Below are positions 9,716-18,621 of a DNA stretch of 64,000 nucleotides, piece by piece; within the stretch, counting starts at the first letter, position 1, and each line of letters begins with the position of its first letter. The notes beneath the pieces were generated by a model. That model searched no databases. It saw only the letters and a list, made by a program, of their open reading frames with translations, and had not been told where the DNA came from. The stretch spans positions 9,978 to 73,977 of the forward strand of contig CAXTKD010000016.1 of NCBI GenBank assembly GCA_964244885.1, in the 5' to 3' direction. The translations under genes were made by a program, and so were the position numbers. The stretch is from CAXTKD01 sp964244885. GTDB taxonomy: Bacteria > Pseudomonadota > Alphaproteobacteria > Sphingomonadales > Sphingomonadaceae.

Positions 9716-10885
9716 TCAGGCCGCGGTCTCGGTCATCAGCAGCCGCCCGTCCTTGACGGTGAATCCCAGCCGCCCCTCGACCAAGGCGATGGCGTCGCGC
9801 CCGAACGCCTCGTAGCGCCAGCCGTTGAGCATCGGCAGGCCCTCGCGCACCCCGGCGGCGATCGCCTCCAGCTCGTCGGCGCGGCCGATCAGCTTGGGCG
9901 CCACGTCGGCTTCCTTGGCGCGGATCTTGAGGAGCAGCTTCAGCAGGTCGGCGATCAGGCTCGAATCGGCGTTGAGGCCGGGGCGGCCGGGCTCGCGCGG
10001 CGGCATTTCCTCGGCCGAAAGCGGCTGCGCCTTGGCGAGCGCCGCCATCATCCGCTCGCCGATATTGTTGGTCGCCCAGCCCGTCGACAGACCGCGCACC
10101 CGCGACAGGTCGCGCTGCTCGCGTGGCGGCGAGCCCGCGAGATCGCCCAGCGTCTCGTCCTTGACGATGCGGCCGCGCGGCACGTCCTTGTCCTGCGCCT
10201 CGCGCTCGCGCCACGCGGCGAGCGCCTTCAGCCGGCCGAGCACCTCGGGCTTGCGGTTGGGAAGGCGCAGCCGCGCCCAGGCGGTCTCGGGGTTGTTGGC
10301 GTAATTCTCGGGGTCGCCGAGGCGCTCCATCTCCTCGTCGAGCCAGACGCCGCGGCCGGTCTTCTTCAGCCGCTCGACCATCCGCGGGAACAGCTCGGCG
10401 AGATAGGTGACGTCGCCGACCGCATAGTCGAGCTGGCGCTGATCGAGCGGGCGGCGCGCCCAATCGGTGAAGCGCGCGCCCTTGTCGATCTTGGCGCCCG
10501 CATAGGCCGCGACGAGGTTGGTGTAGCTCACCTGCTCGCCGAGCCCCAAGGCCATCGCGGCGATCTGGGTGTCGAACAGCGGGTAGGGCGTCTTGCCGGT
10601 GAGATTGTAGATGATCTCCAGATCCTGCCCGCCGGCGTGGAAGACCTTGAGCACGTCCTCGTTGCTCACCATCAGCTCCAGCAGCGGCGCCATGTCGAGG
10701 TCGGGCGACTTGGGGTCGATGCAGGCGGCCTCGTCCGGCGAGGCGATCTGGATCAGGCAGAGCTCGGGATAATAGGTGTTCTCGCGCATGAACTCGGTGT
10801 CCACGGCGACGAACGGCGCTTCGGCGAGGCGGCTGCAGAGATCGGTGAGGGTGGCGGTGTCGGTGATCAGCGGATGGACGTGCAT
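9716..10885 (-). CDS. rnd: Ribonuclease D
   Basis: 389 residues. It is a DEDDy 3'-5' exoribonuclease that trims tRNA and other stable RNA. Exo I is AVDTEFMRENTYYP, exo II is VFHAGGQDLEI with FDTQIAA, and exo III is QLDYAVGDVTYL with the catalytic Tyr. The C-terminal half has HRDC-like helices. Two further in-frame ATGs at 10897 and 10906 would add 4 or 7 residues, and no SD separates them. I chose MHVHPLITD, which aligns best with the family start. It is divergent from aspS. Confidence 0.93.
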   Translation of the reverse strand: MHVHPLITDTATLTDLCSRLAEAPFVAVDTEFMRENTYYPELCLIQIASPDEAACIDPKSPDLDMAPLLELMVSNEDVLKVFHAGGQDLEIIYNLTGKTPYPLFDTQIAAMALGLGEQVSYTNLVAAYAGAKIDKGARFTDWARRPLDQRQLDYAVGDVTYLAELFPRMVERLKKTGRGVWLDEEMERLGDPENYANNPETAWARLRLPNRKPEVLGRLKALAAWREREAQDKDVPRGRIVKDETLGDLAGSPPREQRDLSRVRGLSTGWATNNIGERMMAALAKAQPLSAEEMPPREPGRPGLNADSSLIADLLKLLLKIRAKEADVAPKLIGRADELEAIAAGVREGLPMLNGWRYEAFGRDAIALVEGRLGFTVKDGRLLMTETAA

Positions 10886-10981
10886 CCGTGGCGGCATAAC
10901 GGGCATGGGCGCGGATTGCCAGCCTGCCGCGCCGCCGCCTCGCCTTGACAAAAGCAGCGCGAAGCCGCCACGAGCCGCGCC

Positions 10982-12757
10982 ATGCACAGCTATCGAACTC
11001 ACACCTGCGCCGCCCTCCGCGCGTCCGATGTCGGCCAGACCGTCCGCCTTTCCGGCTGGGTCCACCGCAAGCGCGATCACGGCAACCTGCTCTTCATCGA
11101 TCTTCGCGACCATTATGGCCTGACTCAGATCGTCACCGACAGCGACAGCCCCGCCTTCGCGACGCTCGACCGCATCCGCGCCGAAAGCGTCGTGACGATC
11201 ACAGGCGATGTCGTGGCGCGCGGCGCGGGAACGGTGAACGCCAACCTGCCGACCGGCGAGATCGAGGTCCGCGCGCGCGAGGTGACGGTGCAGTCCGCCG
11301 TCACCGCCGAGCTGCCGCTGCCCGTCGCCGCCGAGGCCGACTATCCCGAGGACATCCGCCTCCGCTACCGCTTCCTCGACCTGCGCCGCGAGCGGCTGCA
11401 CCGGAACATCGTCCTGCGCTCGGGCGTCATCGCGTCGCTGCGGCGGCGGATGATCGACCAGGGCTTCACCGAATTCCAGACGCCGATCCTCACAGCCTCC
11501 AGCCCCGAGGGTGCGCGCGACTATCTCGTGCCGAGCCGCGTCCACCCGGGCAAGTTCTACGCGCTCCCGCAGGCGCCGCAGATGTTCAAGCAGCTGCTGA
11601 TGGTCGCGGGCTTCGACCGCTATTTCCAGATCGCGCCCTGCTTCCGCGACGAGGACGCGCGCGCCGATCGTTCGCCGGGCGAGTTCTACCAGCTCGACTT
11701 CGAGATGAGCTTCGTCACGCAAGACGACGTGTTCGCGGCGATCGAGCCGGTGCTCGCCGGCGTGTTCGAGGAGTTCTCGGACAAGGCGGTGACCAAGCCG
11801 CCGTTCCCGCGCATCGCCTACAAGGAGTCGATGCTCAAGTACGGCAACGACAAGCCGGACCTCCGCAACCCGATCGAGATCAGCGACGTGTCGGCGCACT
11901 TCACGGGTTCAGGCTTCGGGCTGTTCGACCGGATCGTCGGGGGCGGCGGGGTCGTCCGCGCCATCCCGGCGCCGAAGACCGCGGAGAAGAGCCGCAAGTT
12001 CTTCGACGACATGAACGAGTGGGCGCGGGGCGAAGGCCATGCCGGGCTTGGCTACATCACGCAGAAGGCCGGCGAGCTCGGCGGGCCGATCGCCAAAAAC
12101 CACGGCGAGGAGGCGACACGCAAGCTCGTTGCCGAGCTCGGCCTTGGGCCGGATGACGGCATCTTCTTCGCCGCCGGCAAGGAAGCCGATGCGGCGAAGC
12201 TCGCGGGCCATGCGCGCACACGCGTCGCCGAGGAGCTGGGGCTGATCGCGGAGGGCGAGTTCCGCTTCTGCTGGATCGTCGACTTCCCGATGTTCGAGAA
12301 GGACGAGGAGACCGGCAAGATCGAGTTCAGCCACAACCCGTTCTCGATGCCGCAGGGCGAGCTCGAGGCGCTCGAGACGATGAACCCGCTCGATATCCTC
12401 GCCTACCAATACGACATCGTCTGCAACGGCATCGAGCTGTCGTCTGGCGCGATCCGGAACCACAAGCCGGAGATCATGTACAAGGCGTTCGAGATCGCGG
12501 GCTATCCGCAGGAGCAGGTCGACCGCGACTTCGCCGGCATGATCAACGCCTTCAAGTTCGGCGCCCCGCCGCACGGCGGCTCGGCCCCCGGCGTCGACCG
12601 CATCGTCATGCTGCTCGCCGACGAGCCCAACATCCGCGAGGTCATCGTCTTCCCGATGAACCAGAAGGCCGAGGACCTGATGATGAACGCGCCGGCCCCG
12701 GCGACAGAAAAGCAGCTCCGCGAGCTTTACCTCAAGGTCAACGCGCCGAAGGACTGA
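10982..12757 (+). CDS. aspS: Aspartyl-tRNA synthetase
   Basis: 591 residues, the bacterial-type length including the GAD insertion. It charges tRNA-Asp with aspartate. The N-terminal OB fold shows VRLSGWVHRKRDHGNLLFIDLRD. Class II motif 2 is FRDEDARADRSPGEFYQLDFEMSF, and motif 3 is GAPPHGGSAPGVDRIVMLL near the C-terminus. In many alphaproteobacteria this enzyme also charges tRNA-Asn for transamidation; the window does not show which type this is. Confidence 0.98.
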   Translation: MHSYRTHTCAALRASDVGQTVRLSGWVHRKRDHGNLLFIDLRDHYGLTQIVTDSDSPAFATLDRIRAESVVTITGDVVARGAGTVNANLPTGEIEVRAREVTVQSAVTAELPLPVAAEADYPEDIRLRYRFLDLRRERLHRNIVLRSGVIASLRRRMIDQGFTEFQTPILTASSPEGARDYLVPSRVHPGKFYALPQAPQMFKQLLMVAGFDRYFQIAPCFRDEDARADRSPGEFYQLDFEMSFVTQDDVFAAIEPVLAGVFEEFSDKAVTKPPFPRIAYKESMLKYGNDKPDLRNPIEISDVSAHFTGSGFGLFDRIVGGGGVVRAIPAPKTAEKSRKFFDDMNEWARGEGHAGLGYITQKAGELGGPIAKNHGEEATRKLVAELGLGPDDGIFFAAGKEADAAKLAGHARTRVAEELGLIAEGEFRFCWIVDFPMFEKDEETGKIEFSHNPFSMPQGELEALETMNPLDILAYQYDIVCNGIELSSGAIRNHKPEIMYKAFEIAGYPQEQVDRDFAGMINAFKFGAPPHGGSAPGVDRIVMLLADEPNIREVIVFPMNQKAEDLMMNAPAPATEKQLRELYLKVNAPKD

Positions 12758-12829
12758 CGCAACCAACCGGACTCCCATGCGCTTCATAGCGCAGTCCCGA
12801 ACATGAACGGCGCCCTACAGAGCCGTTCC

Positions 12830-12864
12830 GAAACCGTTCAAGCGAATCGCCCTAGAACGGTTTC
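12830..12864. promoter_or_regulatory. Inverted repeat in the leader of the TSP3-repeat gene
   Basis: GAAACCGTTC (12830-12839) and GAACGGTTTC (12855-12864) are exact inverse complements separated by 15 bases. The dyad ends 28 bases before the ATG at 12893. It could be a dyad operator or an mRNA leader hairpin. No U-tract follows, so it is not a terminator for aspS. Confidence 0.5.
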
Positions 12865-12892
12865 ACCCCACGGGGATAAAAGGAGAGAGACC

Positions 12893-13399
12893 ATGCGTAA
12901 GCTGACCATCGCGCTTCTGGCTGGACTGACCGCCTTCGGCGTCACGGCCCCGGCTGCCGCCCAGAACCCCTACGGCGACCGTGACCGCGACGGCGTGCCG
13001 AACGGCGCCGACCGCCATCCGAACAACGGCCCGCGCGGCGACCGCGATCGTGACGGTGTTCCGAACGCCTACGACCGCAACGCCAACAACGCCCGCCCCT
13101 ACGGCGACCGCGACCGCGACGGCGTGCCGAACCGTTACGACCGCAACGACTACAGCCGCGGCTTCGGCTACAACAGCGGCTGGAACTACAACGATCGCTG
13201 GACGCCCTACGGCTGGGGCTACAACGATCGCGCCACCCGCGCCTTCGTGATTCGCTATTATGGCGGCCTCAACGAGCGCAACTGGCGCCGCGCCCAGAGC
13301 GGCTTCTACCGCTTCGCCGACCGGAACCACGACGGCCGGATCGATCGCCGCGAATATGACTGGGCGATGGGCAACCTCAACCGCTACCGCCGCTACTAG
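12893..13399 (+). CDS. Exported protein with three thrombospondin type 3-like calcium repeats and a C-terminal EF-hand
   Basis: 168 residues. Residues 1-23 are a Sec signal peptide ending in AAAQ. Three nearly identical repeats, each beginning GDRDRDGVPN and ending in a D-R-N/H segment, match the DxDxDG calcium loop of thrombospondin type 3 repeats. An aromatic, Gly/Asn-rich linker follows, then one EF-hand-like loop DRNHDGRIDRREY near residue 145. It is likely a calcium-binding cell-envelope protein. AGGAGAG at 12881-12887 sets the start; a frame open from 12803 would only add an unlikely N-terminus. A terminator follows directly. Confidence 0.8.
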   Translation: MRKLTIALLAGLTAFGVTAPAAAQNPYGDRDRDGVPNGADRHPNNGPRGDRDRDGVPNAYDRNANNARPYGDRDRDGVPNRYDRNDYSRGFGYNSGWNYNDRWTPYGWGYNDRATRAFVIRYYGGLNERNWRRAQSGFYRFADRNHDGRIDRREYDWAMGNLNRYRRY

Positions 13400-13414
13400 C
13401 GGCGAAGGGAAGGG

Positions 13415-13444
13415 GCCCGGACCGAAAGGTTCGGGCTCTTTTTC
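13415..13444 (+). terminator. Rho-independent terminator
   Basis: GCCCGGACC-GAAA-GGTTCGGGC, a GC-rich stem with a tetraloop and a G-T pair, is followed by TCTTTTTCT. It lies 15 bases after the stop of the TSP3-repeat gene, and its U-tract abuts the greB stop on the other strand. Confidence 0.88.
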
Positions 13445-13917
13445 TATGCCGGATACGAGATCGAAAGGATCTCGATCTCCTGCGGGCCGCCCGGCAGCTG
13501 CACCGCGCGGACGTCGCCGACCGCGGCGCCGCGAAGGGCCAGCGCCATCGGCGAGGTCCAGCCGATCCGGCCGGTGTCGGCATCCGACTCGTCGACGCCG
13601 ACCAGAGTGACCTGCCGCTCCACATCGTCCTCGCCGAGATAGCCGACGGTCGCGCCGAAGAAGGCACGGGCCTTGTCGGGCTGCGCGGCGGGATCGACGA
13701 TCACCGCGTTCTTCAGCGTCCTCGACAGCCGGTTGAGCGCGCCGTCGATCTCGCGCAGCCGCTTGCGGCCGTAGATATAGTCGCCGTTCTCCGAGCGGTC
13801 GCCATTGCCCGCCGCCCACGACACCATCTCGACGATCTTCGGCCGCTCGACGCCGAACAGCGCATGGTAGTCGTCGAGCAGCCGCGCGTGGCCTGCGGGG
13901 GTGATGGGGTTGGGCAT
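13444..13917 (-). CDS. greB: Transcription elongation factor GreB
   Basis: 157 residues. The N-terminal coiled-coil region has VSWAAGNGDRSENGDYIYGRKRLREID; the acidic residues of the GDRSEN loop correspond to the tip that reaches the RNA polymerase active site and stimulates cleavage of backtracked RNA. The C-terminal FKBP-like domain follows (DESDADTGRIGWTSPMALAL). GreB rather than GreA is chosen because of the WAAxxGDRSEN-YxYxxKRLREID pattern. A repeat separates it from the transglycosylase gene upstream. Confidence 0.92.
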   Translation of the reverse strand: MPNPITPAGHARLLDDYHALFGVERPKIVEMVSWAAGNGDRSENGDYIYGRKRLREIDGALNRLSRTLKNAVIVDPAAQPDKARAFFGATVGYLGEDDVERQVTLVGVDESDADTGRIGWTSPMALALRGAAVGDVRAVQLPGGPQEIEILSISYPA

Positions 13918-13926
13918 GGTCGATCT

Positions 13927-14036
13927 CTTCGCCCCTCCCCTTCAGGGGAGGGGTTGGGGTGGGGGATTGGGCGTAAAGCTCTGAGCGCGCGGATGACCCC
14001 CACCCCCATCCCCTCCCCTGAAGAAGAGGGGCGAAG
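13927..14036. repeat. GC-rich palindromic repeat related to the MITE-like element
   Basis: CTTCGCCCCTCCCCTTCAGG at the left end faces CCTGAAGAAGAGGGGCGAAG at the right end, with inner GGGTTGGGGTGGGGG and CCCCCACCCCCATCCCC. The layout is the same as 7563-7674, but the arms are more diverged. It lies between greB and the transglycosylase gene. Confidence 0.75.
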
Positions 14037-14038
14037 GC

Positions 14039-16069
14039 TTACCCCTTCGTCCGCTTGCCCAGATAATTCGACAGCGGCTCGGCCGTCGCGACCGCCGGCC
14101 GCCGGATGAGGTCGTAGACCACCGCGTTCTCGAGTACGCGCTGCACATAGTTGCGCGTCTCGCTGAACGGAATGGCTTCGACCCAGGCGACGACGTCGGT
14201 ACCGGGCTCGCGCGGATCGCCGTTGAGCTTGATCCATTTCGAGACGTTGCCCGCGCCCGCGTTGTACGACGCCACCGCCAGCATGTGATTGCCGCCCCAG
14301 CGGTCGAGCAGCCGCTGGTAATAGGCCGAGCCGAGCATGACGTTGTACTGCTCGTCGTTGAGCTGCGAGGCGCTGTAGCCGACGCCGAGCTTGCCGGCCT
14401 GCTCGGCGGCGGTGCCGGGCATGAGCTGCATCAGGCCCCGCGCGTTGGCGCTACTGACCGCGGTCGGGTCGAAGCGGCTTTCCTGCCGGGTGATCGCGTG
14501 GACCATCACCCAGCGGCCGTCGTCGAACGACGAAGCGAGCGGCAGGCGCGGGAAGGCCGAATCGATCAGCGCCAGCTCGCCGTCGTTGCGCGCGGCGCGG
14601 GCGGCGAGGACTCCGATGTCGCGGCGGCCGAGCTGCGGTGCGAGCTCGGCGACGAGGCTCAGTTGCTCGGGCGTCTCCGCCGATTCGACCAGCGCGCGGA
14701 GGAACTGCGTCTGCTTCGAGCGGTCGCCGCGCTGGCCCAGAAGCCGCGCGGCGCGGACCAGCTCGTTGCCCGCGAAACCCTGGCGCAGCGACACAGGCAC
14801 CGGCGCGGCGCGCACCGTCCGCAGCGCCACCGGCTGGTCGAGGCGCTCGAGCGCCAGCTGGCCGTAATAATAATCGGGGTGGAGCCCGGCGCGGGCGAGG
14901 AACAGCGCCGACTGCGCCTTGAGGCCGGCAGCCTCGGCGGCGCGGCCCGCCCAATAGTCGCCGCGCGCCTGCGTCTGCGGCGCCTTGGCGGCGGCGCGGT
15001 AGTTCTGGAAATGGTCGACCGCGGCGGCGGGCCGGCCGAGCTGGTTCATCGCGAGGCTGCCGGCGAGGAACTGCAGGTCGGTGTAGACGTCGCGCTCGGC
15101 ATCGCTGTGGTCGATCAGCGCGCGGCCGAGCGGCCAGGCGTTGCTGTTGGCGGCGAGGCGGTAGGCGACGTCGTTCTGCCCGTCGCGAGCCGCCGCCTTG
15201 GCGAGCGCGAGGCGCGCCTGCATCCAGCGCAGCGGGTCGGCGACCGCGCCGGGCGCGATCGTGGCGCCCGCGAGCACGGCGCGCGCGCCGTTATAGTCGC
15301 CCGAACGGCGGAGCCACTCGGCCCGGTCCGCGAGCAGGCCAGGATCGGATTGCAGCGCCGGCGGCACCAGCGCCAGCTTCTGCGAAGCGTCGAAGCCGTC
15401 GCCGCGCAGCGCCAGCCGCGCCTCGGCGAGCAGCCGCGCGTCGGGCGCGAGCCACGGCGCCATCCGCGACGCGGCGGCGGTCTGGCCGGCCCAGATCAGC
15501 TCGTCGACCCGCGCCGCATGGTCGGCGGGAGTGAGGATCGAGCCGAACCGCGCCAGGACTTCGGGCTCGAGCGCATCGGGCAGGCCGTCCGACGCCCAGG
15601 CTTCGCGCGCCATCCGCGCCGCCTCCGCGCCGCGCCCGGCCGGCAGCAGCGCTTCCGCCAGGCGGAACTTGCCGGCCGGGGTGAGCGGCGGAAACACCGT
15701 GAAATAGCTCAGCCGGTCGGGAAGCGGCGTCGCGGCGGTGATCGCGCGCTCGGCGCGCTTGCGCAGCGCCAGCTCGCCAGGCCAGCCGCGATGCGCGGCG
15801 AGGAAGCGCGACAGGTCGGTGAAGACCAGCGGCGTGGTGTCGCGGCGCAGGCGGTCCCATTCGGCGAGCGCCGGATCGAGCGGGTCGGAGATCGTCAAAT
15901 AGTCGGAACCGACCGATGCGGCGGCGAGGGCGGGGGAGACCTCCTGCGACGCCGGCGAGCCGCCGTCCTGCAGTTCGGCCCACACCGGCTGCGCCGCGAT
16001 CGCCGCCAGCATCAGCGCCGCGATGGCGACACCGCTGGACAAGCCGGCACCGGGCTTCCTATTGGTCAT
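14039..16069 (-). CDS. slt: Soluble lytic murein transglycosylase, Slt70 family
   Basis: 676 residues. A signal peptide (about residues 1-32, ending QPVWAEL) directs export. Residues of about 60-480 are alpha-helical, TPR-like repeats matching the Slt superhelical ring. The C-terminal lysozyme-like domain has the catalytic Glu at about residue 530 in ITRQESRFDP, followed by ANARGLMQLMPGTA, AYYQRLLDRWGGN and VASYNAGAGNV, all standard for family 1 lytic transglycosylases. It cleaves the MurNAc-GlcNAc bond to give 1,6-anhydro products during wall remodelling. The ATG at 16069 is preferred over 16084. Confidence 0.93.
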   Translation of the reverse strand: MTNRKPGAGLSSGVAIAALMLAAIAAQPVWAELQDGGSPASQEVSPALAAASVGSDYLTISDPLDPALAEWDRLRRDTTPLVFTDLSRFLAAHRGWPGELALRKRAERAITAATPLPDRLSYFTVFPPLTPAGKFRLAEALLPAGRGAEAARMAREAWASDGLPDALEPEVLARFGSILTPADHAARVDELIWAGQTAAASRMAPWLAPDARLLAEARLALRGDGFDASQKLALVPPALQSDPGLLADRAEWLRRSGDYNGARAVLAGATIAPGAVADPLRWMQARLALAKAAARDGQNDVAYRLAANSNAWPLGRALIDHSDAERDVYTDLQFLAGSLAMNQLGRPAAAVDHFQNYRAAAKAPQTQARGDYWAGRAAEAAGLKAQSALFLARAGLHPDYYYGQLALERLDQPVALRTVRAAPVPVSLRQGFAGNELVRAARLLGQRGDRSKQTQFLRALVESAETPEQLSLVAELAPQLGRRDIGVLAARAARNDGELALIDSAFPRLPLASSFDDGRWVMVHAITRQESRFDPTAVSSANARGLMQLMPGTAAEQAGKLGVGYSASQLNDEQYNVMLGSAYYQRLLDRWGGNHMLAVASYNAGAGNVSKWIKLNGDPREPGTDVVAWVEAIPFSETRNYVQRVLENAVVYDLIRRPAVATAEPLSNYLGKRTKG

Positions 16070-16137
16070 GCACACAAACCCCACACCACATTCGCGGCTT
16101 ATAGCGCCTTCCGGGCATGCGGGTGAAGGATAGACTG

Positions 16138-17010
16138 ATGTTCAAGGGTTCGATTCCCGCCCTGGTGACTCCCTTTCGCGACGAAAAGGTCGACGAAGCG
16201 GGGTTCGAGGCGTTCGTCGACTGGCAGATCGGCGAGGGCAGCCACGGCCTTGTGCCATGCGGCACGACCGGCGAGTCGGCGACGATGACGATGGCGGAGA
16301 ACCACCGCGTCATCGAAGTCTGCGTCAAGGTCGCCGGCGGCCGGGTGCCGGTGATCGCGGGCTGCGGCTCGAACGACACCGCGATCGCCATCGAGCACCT
16401 GCGCTTCTCGGAAAAATGCGGCGCCGATGCCGCGCTGGTCGTCGTGCCCTATTACAACCGGCCGAGCCAGGAGGGCATCTTCCGCCATTTCGAGGCCTGC
16501 GCCAGGGCGACCGGGCTGCCGATCATCCTCTACAACGTCCCCGGCCGCACCGCGCTCGAAATGTCGGTCGAGACGATGGCGCGGCTGTCGGACATCGGCA
16601 CCATCCTCGGCGTCAAGGACGCGACCGGCAACGTCGCGCGCGTCACCGCGCAGCGGCTGGCGTGCGGGGAGAATTTCGTCCAGCTGTCGGGCAACGACGA
16701 CATGGCGCTCGGCTTCATGGCGTCGGGCGGCGTCGGCTGCATCTCGGTCACCGCCAATGTCGCGCCACGCCTGTGCGCCGATTTCCAGAACGCCTGCCTG
16801 GCCGGCGACTGGACGCGGGCGCTTGAGATTCACGACCGGCTCTATCCGCTGCACGCCGCGCTGTTCACCGACGCGAGTCCCGGCCCGGCGAAATATGCGC
16901 TGTCGCGCATCCGCAATTTCTCCGCCGAGCTGCGGCTGCCGATGACGGCTCCGTCCGAAGCGTCCCGCCACGCCGTCGACTCCGCGCTGACCCGTATCGG
17001 CCTCGCCTGA
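16138..17010 (+). CDS. dapA: 4-hydroxy-tetrahydrodipicolinate synthase
   Basis: 290 residues. It condenses pyruvate with aspartate semialdehyde, the first committed step of lysine and meso-diaminopimelate synthesis. The N-terminus is GSIPALVTPF, the GTTGES motif lies near residue 45, and PYYNRPSQEG and YNVPGRT precede the Schiff-base Lys at residue 160 in GVKDATGN. The ATG at 16138 with AAGGA seven bases upstream is preferred over the frame opening at 16117. smpB begins in its stop codon (TGATG), so the two are probably coupled. Confidence 0.97.
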   Translation: MFKGSIPALVTPFRDEKVDEAGFEAFVDWQIGEGSHGLVPCGTTGESATMTMAENHRVIEVCVKVAGGRVPVIAGCGSNDTAIAIEHLRFSEKCGADAALVVVPYYNRPSQEGIFRHFEACARATGLPIILYNVPGRTALEMSVETMARLSDIGTILGVKDATGNVARVTAQRLACGENFVQLSGNDDMALGFMASGGVGCISVTANVAPRLCADFQNACLAGDWTRALEIHDRLYPLHAALFTDASPGPAKYALSRIRNFSAELRLPMTAPSEASRHAVDSALTRIGLA

Positions 17011-17495
17011 TGGTCAGGCCGATGCGCGCCACCGCTGGCCTCAAGGTCAAGACGGTGGCCGAGAACCGCCGCGCACGGCACGAATATGCCATCGAGGATG
17101 TCTTCGAGGCCGGCATCGCGCTCGTCGGCACCGAGGTGAAGGCGCTGCGCTTCGGCGAGGGCTCGATCGCCGAGGCCTATGCCGAGGTGAAGGACGGGAT
17201 CATGTGGCTGGTCAACGCCAACATCCCCGAGTTCAGCCACGGCAACCGCTTCAACCACGAGCCGAAGCGCCCGCGCGTCCTGCTGATGAAGGCGCGCGAG
17301 ATCGGCAAATTGAACGGCCTCGTCACGCGCCAGGGCATGACTCTGGTGCCGCTGTCGATCTATTTCAACGAGCGTGGTCGCGCGAAGGTCGAGCTGGCGC
17401 TCGGCAAGGGCCGCAAGCTCCACGACAAGCGCGAGCACGAGAAGGAAAAGGACTGGAAGCGCGAGCAGGGCCGGCTGATGCGGGAGAAGGGCTGA
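17010..17495 (+). CDS. smpB: SsrA (tmRNA)-binding protein SmpB
   Basis: 161 residues. SmpB brings tmRNA to stalled ribosomes for trans-translation. The sequence has the family segments VAENRRARHEYAIEDVFEAGIALVGTEVK, the NANIPEFSHGNRFNHEPKRPRVLL stretch with the RNA-contacting His and Arg residues, and the basic C-terminal tail beginning at KGRKLHDKREHEKEKD. A second ATG four codons in (17022) is an alternative start. It overlaps dapA by one base and the DUF2062 gene by one base, so dapA-smpB-DUF2062 forms a tight operon. Confidence 0.97.
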   Translation: MVRPMRATAGLKVKTVAENRRARHEYAIEDVFEAGIALVGTEVKALRFGEGSIAEAYAEVKDGIMWLVNANIPEFSHGNRFNHEPKRPRVLLMKAREIGKLNGLVTRQGMTLVPLSIYFNERGRAKVELALGKGRKLHDKREHEKEKDWKREQGRLMREKG

Positions 17496-17998
17496 TGCTC
17501 GCATGGGTCAAGGCGAAGTGCCCGACGCGGGAGCACCTGCTCGGCAACCGCTTCCTGCGGCCGTTCGCCAAATATCTCGGCAGTCCCAACCTCTGGCATT
17601 TCAACCGCCGCTCGGTGCCGCGCGGCGTCGCGGTGGGGCTGTTCTGCGGCGTTCTGATTCCGGTCGCGCACACGCCGGTGGCGGTACTGGCGGCGGCGCC
17701 GTTCCGCGCCAACGCCATCGTCGCCGCCGCCTCGACCTGGCTCGTCAACCCGCTGACCATCGGCCCCTTGCTGATGAGCGCGCACTGGCTCGGCGCGCAT
17801 ATCGCGGGGCAGGTCGAGGGCGGGATCGTGCCGGTCGGCCAGATCTCCTGGGTCCACAAAGCGATGGACGTGGCGGGCGTCACGATGATGGGCCTGCTTC
17901 CGATCGCGCTGGTCGTCGCCGCCGTCGGTTATGCGGTCGTGCTTGCGGGCTGGCGGCTCCGCACCCTCATGCGCTGGTCGAGACGCCGCGCGGCTTGA
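17495..17998 (+). CDS. DUF2062 domain-containing membrane protein
   Basis: 167 residues, beginning in the smpB stop codon (TGATG). A soluble N-terminus (LAWVKAKCPTREHLL) leads to RRSVPRGVAVGLFCGVLIP, the typical start of the DUF2062 membrane domain, then three or four hydrophobic segments, and it ends in a basic RWSRRRAA tail. Function is unknown; such genes often follow smpB or dapA in Sphingomonads. The last 69 residues have an 81% identical second copy at 20470-20681, on the far side of the low-GC insertion that begins right after this stop. Confidence 0.88.
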   Translation: MLAWVKAKCPTREHLLGNRFLRPFAKYLGSPNLWHFNRRSVPRGVAVGLFCGVLIPVAHTPVAVLAAAPFRANAIVAAASTWLVNPLTIGPLLMSAHWLGAHIAGQVEGGIVPVGQISWVHKAMDVAGVTMMGLLPIALVVAAVGYAVVLAGWRLRTLMRWSRRRAA

Positions 17999-18040
17999 GC
18001 GTTTATGTCGCCGCTCCTGCTGCTGCGCCGAACTAAAATC

Positions 18041-18517
18041 TTATCTGCCGCGATCCATCTCTGGATTTTGCGACTTAACGCAGTGGCCAGTAGCTGTCTT
18101 TTCACTAACGGTTTTCCCGTTATTCGGGTTTGCAGTTGTGGTTGAAAGTAGTAATTCACCATCGCTCAGTGTTAAATTCAAACGGCCGTCGATAAATAAT
18201 CCGTAGGTATTTCCTGCCAGCGTGTAAATGACTGCATCGCCATTTGTCTCAACTCTGCAGTGGACCGCCTCTACACAACCATCTGGTGAGTTCATTTGTG
18301 TAGAAAAAGATTTCCATTTTTTAGAACTAGAACTTACCTGCCAAATCAACAAATCATCGACCGTGATCTTTATTCGGCCTTCGCGGAGATAGGCGACATT
18401 CTCGAAGGAGCAGTCGAGATAGATTGGACTGATGTCTTTTGAGGGGCTAGCCACAGATGCAGACGCTGAAAATCCTACGCCAGTCGCCACACAGGTCGCC
18501 AATGTTCTAAATCTCAT
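18041..18517 (-). CDS. Exported four-cysteine protein, paralogue 1 (unrecognised family)
   Basis: 158 residues. N-terminal MRFRTLATCVATGVGFSASASVAS looks like a signal peptide. The mature part starts with PIYLDC, then has a basic beta-like KITVDDLLIW segment, GCVEAVHC (two Cys) and a C-terminal GHCVKSQNPEMDRGR. The two downstream paralogues share this plan: [FY]P-I/F-YL/FI-x-C, then C-x4-7-C, then GxC-xx-S-x-x-P. The gene is AT-richer than the chromosome around it. ATG 18517 with GGGA 9 bases upstream was chosen; in-frame ATG 18523 and 18526 and TTG 18532 are alternatives. I do not recognise a function. Confidence 0.6.
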   Translation of the reverse strand: MRFRTLATCVATGVGFSASASVASPSKDISPIYLDCSFENVAYLREGRIKITVDDLLIWQVSSSSKKWKSFSTQMNSPDGCVEAVHCRVETNGDAVIYTLAGNTYGLFIDGRLNLTLSDGELLLSTTTANPNNGKTVSEKTATGHCVKSQNPEMDRGR

Positions 18518-18621
18518 GTGCATCATTCCCAATGGATGTCCCTAAAAAAAATGGAGTCCGCACGACCTGTTGAACTCGGGCGGCGCGTCCGAGGGTGTGA
18601 GAACCTTCCGCCCGATCAGCC

